Positions 58,501 to 64,000 of a DNA stretch of 64,000 nt are shown here, piece after piece; position 1 is the first letter of the stretch; the number at the start of each line of letters is the position of its first letter. Source of the DNA: Gavia stellata (taxonomy: Eukaryota > Chordata > Aves > Gaviiformes > Gaviidae); contig NC_082617.1 of NCBI RefSeq assembly GCF_030936135.1, positions 3,468,001 through 3,532,000 on the forward strand, read 5' to 3'. The position numbers and the translations under genes were made by a program. Below the pieces are notes generated by a model. It made no database searches and was not told the origin of the DNA. It was given only the letters and a program-made list of their open reading frames with translations.

Positions 58501-59995
58501 TGGGGAGCGCAAAGCCCAGCTGGAGGAGATGCTCTCCCCACCTCCTTGCAGAGCCACCCCAGACGCGCAGGTCCCTGCGGGGTTTGGAGCCCCGGTACAT
58601 CCCGGCGGCACTGCCGGGACCCCGGCAGAGGACGGGCAGCAGACGGGACATCGCGCAAGAGGAATGTGCTATTTATACACTGGTGTTTTAAAAGACTTGC
58701 GCGGTGTCCCTGACCTCCCTGCCTCGCCGTCCTTCCTCAGACATTCCTGGGCTGCTTGCTGGAGCATTTTAATGAAGCAACCAACCTTGGGAGGGAGGTA
58801 CCCCCCGGGGGGGCTGATGGCATCTACCAAATTGCGAGGGAACCAAGGGACGCCTTGCCGAGGACGCCTGGGCGCCCAGCTCCTGCCCAGGAACCTCCAC
58901 ACCTTTATTTTGCTCAACACACCCAGCACCCAGGCAGCTTTCAGAGGAAATGGGGCACATCCAGGTGTCTGGGCAAGGTGTCACCTTCATGGGTTGGCCA
59001 GAAGGACAGCCACTGTGAGCACCCAGGGCTCAAGTCTGATCTCATGAGTGCAATCTCTAGATTTCTAAAAAACCACCACTTTAAGCCCCAGACAAAAGCA
59101 GAAGCCTGTCTCCACGTGCAATCACATCTCCTCCTGCTTTCAAGGAGCACCCACAGGACGGCGGCTCCACCGACCCGGCCAGGGAGGAACCCCAAACCCT
59201 GTCTGCCGGCAAGAAGCTCTGGCTGGCATGCATCTGCCTCTGGAGGTGGGAGGGGAGGGCAGGATCCGTCCCCGGTGCTGGAGCCGCAAGCAGCAAGTGG
59301 GGAATGCTTGGAGACCTTTTGCCAGGCAGGAGAAAGGCGGCTGCTGGTGATCAGACTCGGAGCCACCTCCTCTTCTCCCGCGGGGTCAGGGATGTCTTCC
59401 AGGGGTTTTCTAGCCCTCTCTGGGCTTTTGCCTGAGCTGGAGCATGGCTTGCACCCAGGAGCAGGAGGAGGACAGCCCAGCACACCCCGCTCGGGGCCTC
59501 CCTGGGCACAAGGGTCCTGGTTGCTCCTGCCAGCCCTGGGATCAAGCATACTCATCCACGGGGCTGCAGCCAAAAGCCAGCCTTGCCCCTGCTTGCTGGG
59601 TGTGCTCGTTGCATGGGACGGGAAAGAAAACCTTCGGAGTAGCCCCACGTGCTGCACGGACAGTGCATGACGCCACGGGGATGGGCTGGACCAGTGGCAC
59701 AAGGGCTACATGCCTTCCCAGCAGGGCTGAATGGGGAAAAGGAACATGCTTGGGCTTTGGGGAGGACGTCGGTCCGCACCCGCTGGGCATGGGATGGAGC
59801 TCCCCGCCAGCTCCAGACTCAGCGTCCAGCCACAGCGACTTGTCATGCAGAGCCGGGCTCTTACCTTGCGGTGGAGCAGCTGGGCCTGCGGCCCTCCATT
59901 GCCTTCGATCTCATAGCGGACGCTGTTGAAGAGCGCTACACCGTACTGCTCCTTGTAGTACCGGCAAAACTCCCCCAGCACCTTCCCTGTCTTCT
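45492..59995 (-). CDS. NIBAN2: NIBAN2 (FAM129B), exons 2 to last
   Basis: Gene-level entry. Thirteen exons, high to low coordinate: 59865-59995, 56366-56494, 56142-56247, 54996-55163, 51195-51310, 51011-51115, 49783-49945, 49152-49339, 48795-48950, 48086-48202, 47514-47621, 47290-47401, 45492-46534. They join in frame with GT-AG splice sites and encode 879 residues plus the last two bases of a split Glu codon. The first exon (about 19 residues in human, MGDVLS...) is outside the window. Close identity to human NIBAN2 is seen throughout, including RKHNLYRDSMVMHNSDPNLH and the terminal GVQTEF. NIBAN2 is a cytosolic and plasma-membrane PH-domain protein linked to adherens junctions, ERK signalling and survival. 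The human protein has 746 residues; this one is about 150 longer because of its C-terminal tail. Confidence 0.97.
45642..46001 (-). repeat. NIBAN2: Coding 60-bp minisatellite in NIBAN2
   Basis: Six full copies of a 60-bp unit encode 20-residue repeats of consensus ADVPSGAGVxHTAPASPxPR (last residue R or G). Degenerate partial copies lie on either side (to about 46031 and from about 45610). Copies differ by several residues (for example ADVPSGARVPHTAPASPVPG and ADIPSGASVQHTAPASPKPR), but every copy keeps the frame. The unit is a multiple of three, so other frames on both strands are also open and look repetitive. Confidence 0.95.
46535..46770. other. Rest of NIBAN2 last intron, with G-run
   Basis: A near-continuous G tract at about 46658-46691 (C-rich on the transcribed strand's complement) lies upstream of the acceptor as read in gene orientation. 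No exon is seen. Confidence 0.5.
46771..47150. repeat. 40-bp minisatellite in NIBAN2 last intron
   Basis: About nine to ten copies with 40-bp spacing. Starts of ACAGCCCCCAGCACCC are at about 46773, 46814, 46854, 46894, 46934, 46974 and 47014, followed by shorter degenerate units. Consensus blocks are CAGCACCCTGCACAGGGTCA and CCCCCTCCTCGTACAGCCC. It lies in the intron 46535-47289 and occupies half of it. Read on the minus strand each unit contains CTGTGCAGG and GTACGA, which resemble weak acceptor and donor sites. Confidence 0.93.
47290..51310 (-). CDS. NIBAN2: NIBAN2 central helical-region exons
   Basis: Eight exons (51195-51310 down to 47290-47401) encode the helical Niban core. Landmarks are FTDAVRMYRQSKEQYGTWD, LVMEELLPELRTTIGPRLKG, IRTDMDQIITSKEHLASKIR, FVLPKAEICVRNHVQPYISS, EVFFKEVTDMNMNIVNEGG, MQSCYEKMDQLKLEGLQQRF, RFDVSSTSVFKQRAQIHMR, LLHQEVGKLQGKDDLCKSI, KKFFREALLQITIPFLLKKL and ELIFEDFASFILVENTYEEV. 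Exon sizes are 116, 105, 163, 188, 156, 117, 108 and 112 bp. No break or frameshift is visible. Confidence 0.96.
49946..51010. other. NIBAN2 intron, 1.06 kb
   Basis: No exon or mobile element recognised; a poly-C tract lies at 50965-50995 near the next exon. Confidence 0.45.
51311..54995. other. NIBAN2 intron, 3.7 kb
   Basis: Contains the degenerate repeat at 51600-51880. The rest shows no exon with conserved NIBAN2 sequence and no recognisable transposon. Protein register is continuous across the intron. Confidence 0.5.
51600..51880. repeat. Degenerate tandem repeat in NIBAN2 intron
   Basis: Irregular copies of a roughly 50-bp unit containing GGGGCTCAG, AGCCCCGATGGCACAGCAGG and TGCATGGGGAC blocks. 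Period and copy number vary. Confidence 0.7.
54996..59995 (-). CDS. NIBAN2: NIBAN2 N-terminal and PH-domain exons
   Basis: Exon 59865-59995 encodes the conserved N-terminal segment (KTGKVLGEF, EQYGVALFNSVRYEIEG). Exons 56366-56494, 56142-56247 and 54996-55163 encode the PH-like domain. It starts VPLEDHVIYSGNLFQY and KKWRNRFCVVPHNYGLVLYE, passes through LPPRVLVNSAGYKILT, and ends with LILWHPYARHYYFCVMT and EQEKWRAVFQDCIRHC. The last segment is the C-terminal helix, with the near-invariant PH-domain Trp. The strong match to mammalian sequence indicates intact phosphoinositide or membrane interaction, although I cannot judge lipid specificity. Confidence 0.95.
55820..56085. repeat. 42-bp minisatellite in NIBAN2 intron
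   Basis: Six copies, with GGATGC starting at about 55863, 55906, 55948, 55990, 56032 and 56075 (spacing 42-43 bp). The unit includes CCCCAAAACCACCCTTTCCA and GAAGGTCC. It sits 56 bp downstream (gene orientation) of exon 56142-56247. Because 42 is a multiple of three it makes an apparent 14-residue protein repeat, which I do not regard as coding. Confidence 0.92.
56495..59864. other. NIBAN2 intron, 3.4 kb
   Basis: No exon, RNA gene or mobile element recognised. Confidence 0.45.
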
Positions 59996-62900
59996 CTGCA
60001 AGGAGAGAGCAGAGCAGTGTTAGGCAGGGGCTGGTTTTGGGGGGTGTCCTTGCTGCAAACCCCCCCAGCACCCCACTCAGACACCTTCCCCCTGCCCTCC
60101 CCACCCACCCAACACCTCCCGTCACCCTCCTGCCCACTGGAGTGGGCTTCGGTGCAGGGCCACAGCCGAGCCCGCTGCCCTCTGCCCTCCCCATCCAGCC
60201 CAGGGACCAATTTGGGGTCAGCACCATCTTTTTTTGGCCTTTCATGTTAATGCCATGGATTCCTCTCCCCGGCAGGAAATTCCTGACATTAAGCTGATTC
60301 CGGCGATGCTGACGGCTTCCCGTGCCTTGTGCAGCTCCCCGGCCCCCCTCCGACTGCCTTGGCCGGCTGAGACTGCGGGGCAACCCCCCATTCCCCAGCC
60401 CCAAGCATCACCCACACCCCCCTGACCCCACTGTGCCCCCATAAGGGCCATCTTACAGAGGGGCTGGGCAGCTCCAGGCTCTGCAGCCAGCGATGCTGGA
60501 GGCCATGCAGGGAGATTCGAAGGGGAAAGGACAGCCTGGCCCCCACCATGTTCCCCATGTCACATCCCCCCCGTGAGAGGCAGGGACCCCCACCAGGACC
60601 CCCACCTCCAGACCAGGGTGAGCCCGAGGCGCTGGGACAGCTTGAGCTGCCGGGTGCCCCCCTGCACCCCACAACGGAGGAGATCCCCTCCATCCCGCGG
60701 GCAGTCCCGAGGCAGCCCCCTTCCCTGGCAGCCCCCTGCCCCTCGATGCACTGGGGGGGGACAACACTGCAAACCCACCCCCCCAGCAGCAGGGACGGTG
60801 CTTTCCCAGCCCTGGGGTGACAGCCATGGGAACCCCTTGTTCCTGCTGGGACATCAGTCACAGTGGGGGAGCAGCACTGTGACCCCAACCTTTGCCAGCA
60901 CCCCTGCCCCTTGTGCACCCTGCGCTGTGCCCTAAACCCTGCCCGATGCAGCACCCTGCCCCACACAGCACCCTGCCCCATGCAGCACCCTGACCCACAT
61001 GCATCCTGAGCGCCCTGCCCCACTTGACACCGTGCCCCACACAGCACCCTGACCCATGCAGCACCCTGACCCACATGCATCCTGCCCCACGCAGCACCCT
61101 GCCCATGCAGCAAACCTGCCCCATGCAGCACGCTGCCTTCTGCGCTCCCCACCCCAGCTCCAGACCCCACGTGGGGCTCCTACACCAAAAACACCATCAC
61201 AAAGCATCACAGGTCCGGGGAGGCAACTTCCCGGAGCTGCCTTTGGCACACGGGGCCTCTACTTTGAATTTTGCTCTCAACTTTGCCCCAGAGCCTGTGA
61301 AAAGGAAAGAATTTGAGTCGCCTCCAACTATTTCCGACGGCTCAGCCTCTGCCAGAGCGCTGGCGATGGGCGCGGGGAGGAACGATGCTGGCTATGCATC
61401 CCCAGTGCAGGAGCCAGCACGATGCTGGGGGCATGAACCCAGACAAAACAGACCCTCGCGCCGGCCCCGGCACAGCTCTGCGGGAGCCAAAATCTGCAGC
61501 AGCAGCCGCCCCGGAGCCGCGCTCGCAGCCAAGCCGGTGCAAAGGAGCAGCTTGCTGCAGGGTGCTGCAAACTCCCATGGGATGAGCAGCTCCAGAGGAA
61601 AATGCCACCCGAGGATGGTGGCTGGGGGCAGATAAACTCAAGCCCGAGGAGATGCTGGCACTGCCAGCACTGTGACGGGAGCAAACACCATGGGCCAGCA
61701 TCTTGCCACGCCAGGGCTGAAAATCCCTTTACATTTAAGCAACGTTTTTTCACAGTAAAGAACGAGACGCCTGCTCGTCCCAGCAGAGAAATTCCTCACC
61801 CCCGATTTTGGCATTTTCTCCTGAAAAAGAAAGCGCTCACAGTCACGCCGCGCTTGCATCTGCGCCGCACCTCTGTTGCAACTCCCGTCTACACAACTGT
61901 ATGATTTTGGCTGGGGCTCTGGGGCGATGCTGACAGCTGAGATTTAAAAGGACATTTTGAGGTTTCATTTCCTTTCAGTTCATGGGAAAAAAAGAGCCCC
62001 CGGTCCCCGGGCAGGCGAGACGGCTTAGTCACTCATTCTTCCCTGATTAACGATGGGGCCAATTAGGAGGTCTTAAGTAAATGGAAAAGCAAAAGTCGAT
62101 TACTTGCAGACATTGAAACAAAAGATTTGCCGTCAAATAGCCAAGGTGACTAAATCTTTCCCAGCCCAGCAAGGCCCTCCAGGGTGCAAAGGGGTGCTGA
62201 GGGCCACCGATGCTCCCTGCCCAGTGCCCCTGGCTGCCCCACCAGCCACCACGCTCAGCCCCGGGGAGGTGAGAGGAGGCTGGCAGGCACCCACGGGGGG
62301 TCAGGAGGAGGTGGCCGGCAGTGTGGCAAGGAGGTGACACAAGGTGACACTAGATTTGGCAAGACCTGGACCACTCGCGGTGGTACGGCTGGGCTTTGCT
62401 TGAGAGCAAAGGATGGAAAGCTCACGCTGATATTGCTGGTGGGTGCCCCGACCCTCCCACACCCTGTGTGGGGCTCACGTGTCCCACATGGGAACCGGCC
62501 AAGCCACCCACTGGCTCCTTCACCAGGCTGAACAAAACCTCCCGGCAGCGCTGGGGGCTACCGAGAGCATTCCACCCCCTTCCCCGGGTGTACAACCGAG
62601 GCCACCCATGAGCGGCCATCCCTCCATGAGCCACTTCAGCTGCACGCCCAGCCAAGAGCTGGAGAGGTCTGGGGACCCGGCCCCTTGCCAGTGCTCCCCA
62701 CCAGCCGTGGCAGGGCGAGGGAGGGATGGGGCTCAGCTGGCTCCCACCCAGCCACCGCCCCATCCTGGGTGCGGGCTCAGACACCCACAGCAATGCGCTT
62801 CGGCAAGCTGGCTGCACACGCAGGGACCTCACAGGGCGGTGCTGGGTGTCCCCAGCCACCTACAGACAGCGCTTTCCCACTGCTCCGGGTGCCACCACCC

Positions 62901-64000
62901 CGGTCCCCGTCACACCGAGCCCCGCACGCTGCAAACGGCACCGTGCAGAGGTGCCGGTCCCCGAGGAGCTGGGGTTGCCGGGCCAGTGCGGGCTCCGGCA
63001 CTTCCCTCTGGTTCCTGGCAAGGCAGGGCAGGGGGAAGCCACCAGCTTTGTGGTCGCAGAGGGGTGCCAACAGCACCCACCAATGCCCGGCTCAGCAGGA
63101 TCCCCAGCGCCAGCACCTCTGATCGCAGACTTCATCTGTTCCTCGGCCTCCGGGTTCCCCTCCTTCCCTCCCCAGCCGTCCCCATGACTAATCCACACGT
63201 GGCGGCTGCAGGAGGAGATAAAGGGGCTCTGCAGTAGCCGGCTTTGCACGGGGAGGACAGAGAAAGGGCTCTGGGCATCCCAGCCACCGGGCAAACCCCC
63301 GAGGCCAGGCTGGACACGGGGCTGGGTGAGATGCTGGGAGCAAGGAGTAGGGACCAGCTATGCCACATCAGTTCCGCACCCCCAGCCACGCTCCAGCCCT
63401 CCCTGCCTGGCTGCCAGGGACCCACAGCCCCCGCCATCACCCACCCAGCCAGCACGGGCACGGCAGGGCAAGCAGCTCCTGTGGGGACACCCTGGCAGAG
63501 GGACGAAACAGGCAACACAGGTTTGCCCTTGTCCCAGATGACGCCCAAGGACCGTGGAGCCCGAGGCTCGTCTGGGTGAAACCGGCCGGGAGAGGCGGCT
63601 CCGGCTCCTGCCCACCCCCCCAACCAGTCGTGCCACTGCAGCCGTCACCGAGCCCAAAGCAGCGCCAGCACAACGGCACGGGCTGGATGGGAAGGTAACA
63701 GCCCCGGAGCAGCCGGTGCCACCGGCGATGCAGGTTGCACCCCCAAAGGCACGTGCAGCCCTCGCATATTGAGAGGTCACGGCCCGGCCAGAGCAGCCCT
63801 GGTCCAGTTTTACTCCCTTTGACCCAGGGCAGGAGGTGGATTTCACCCTCAGAAGGATCCCAAAAGCCTCAGCAAGCTGCCCAAGCTGTCCAGCAGCCTG
63901 GCTGCCTCCTGCCCTTGGAAGCATCTCCAGCACCAGCAGTAGCCCCACACATGCACAGATCAAGGCAGAAGCCAGCTCTTATCCTGACCTCCTGTATGAC
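59996..64000. other. NIBAN2 intron 1 (to right edge)
   Basis: The exon at 59865-59995 begins in mid-codon, so this 4-kb stretch must be intron leading to the first exon outside the window. I found no minus-strand start resembling MGDVLS. Apart from the tandem repeat near 61.0 kb, nothing is recognisable. Confidence 0.6.
60930..61130. repeat. GCACCCTG-rich tandem repeat
   Basis: Imperfect repeats of GCACCCTGCCCCATGCA and GCACCCTGACCCACATGCAT with a basic period near 18-20 bp and a higher-order duplication (60971-61012 resembles 61040-61081). Confidence 0.75.

Noticed and set aside
1..64000. CRISPR arrays, tRNA or rRNA genes, bacterial-type operons
   Set aside because: None seen. The tandem repeats have no spacer structure, and gene architecture is vertebrate.

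Overview
The window looks like avian, probably microchromosomal, DNA. It is GC-rich with compact introns. It carries a 5'-truncated CR1 LINE tail and a 264-bp endogenous-retrovirus LTR-like unit. All real genes are multi-exon vertebrate genes; there is no sign of prokaryotic or viral gene organisation beyond these old repeats.

Layout: (1) From about 1.6 to 36.3 kb on the plus strand runs the 3' nine-tenths of a fibrillar procollagen gene: 61 exons with conserved splice sites (one GC donor), no stop codon, and a complete COLF C-propeptide ending in GPVCFS. The exons sum to a major triple helix of exactly 1014 residues. A short minor-helix piece and a non-collagenous hinge precede it, as in the type V/XI (B-clade) chains. 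I cannot match it to a named chain. It lacks the two cysteines that normally make the interchain disulfide, has four Gly substitutions and four Cys in the helix, and has a shortened chain-recognition region. (2) From 39.15 to 43.57 kb on the plus strand is SLC31A2 (CTR2, low-affinity copper transporter family), four coding exons, with a CpG-rich promoter. (3) From 45.49 to 59.995 kb on the minus strand is NIBAN2 (FAM129B), exons 2 to the end. Its first exon lies beyond the right edge. Its C-terminal tail holds a bird-side expansion of six 20-residue tandem repeats. SLC31A2 and NIBAN2 are convergent.

The three genes need not share a pathway: secreted matrix collagen, endosomal/lysosomal copper handling, and a PH-domain membrane/adherens-junction protein. 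In human, SLC31A2 and NIBAN2 are on the same arm (9q) but far apart, so their adjacency here with an unassigned collagen is a synteny observation. The remaining sequence is introns and intergenic DNA with several minisatellites (17, 40, 42 and 60 bp periods) and one striking 96-bp near-perfect hairpin inside the collagen C-propeptide intron.
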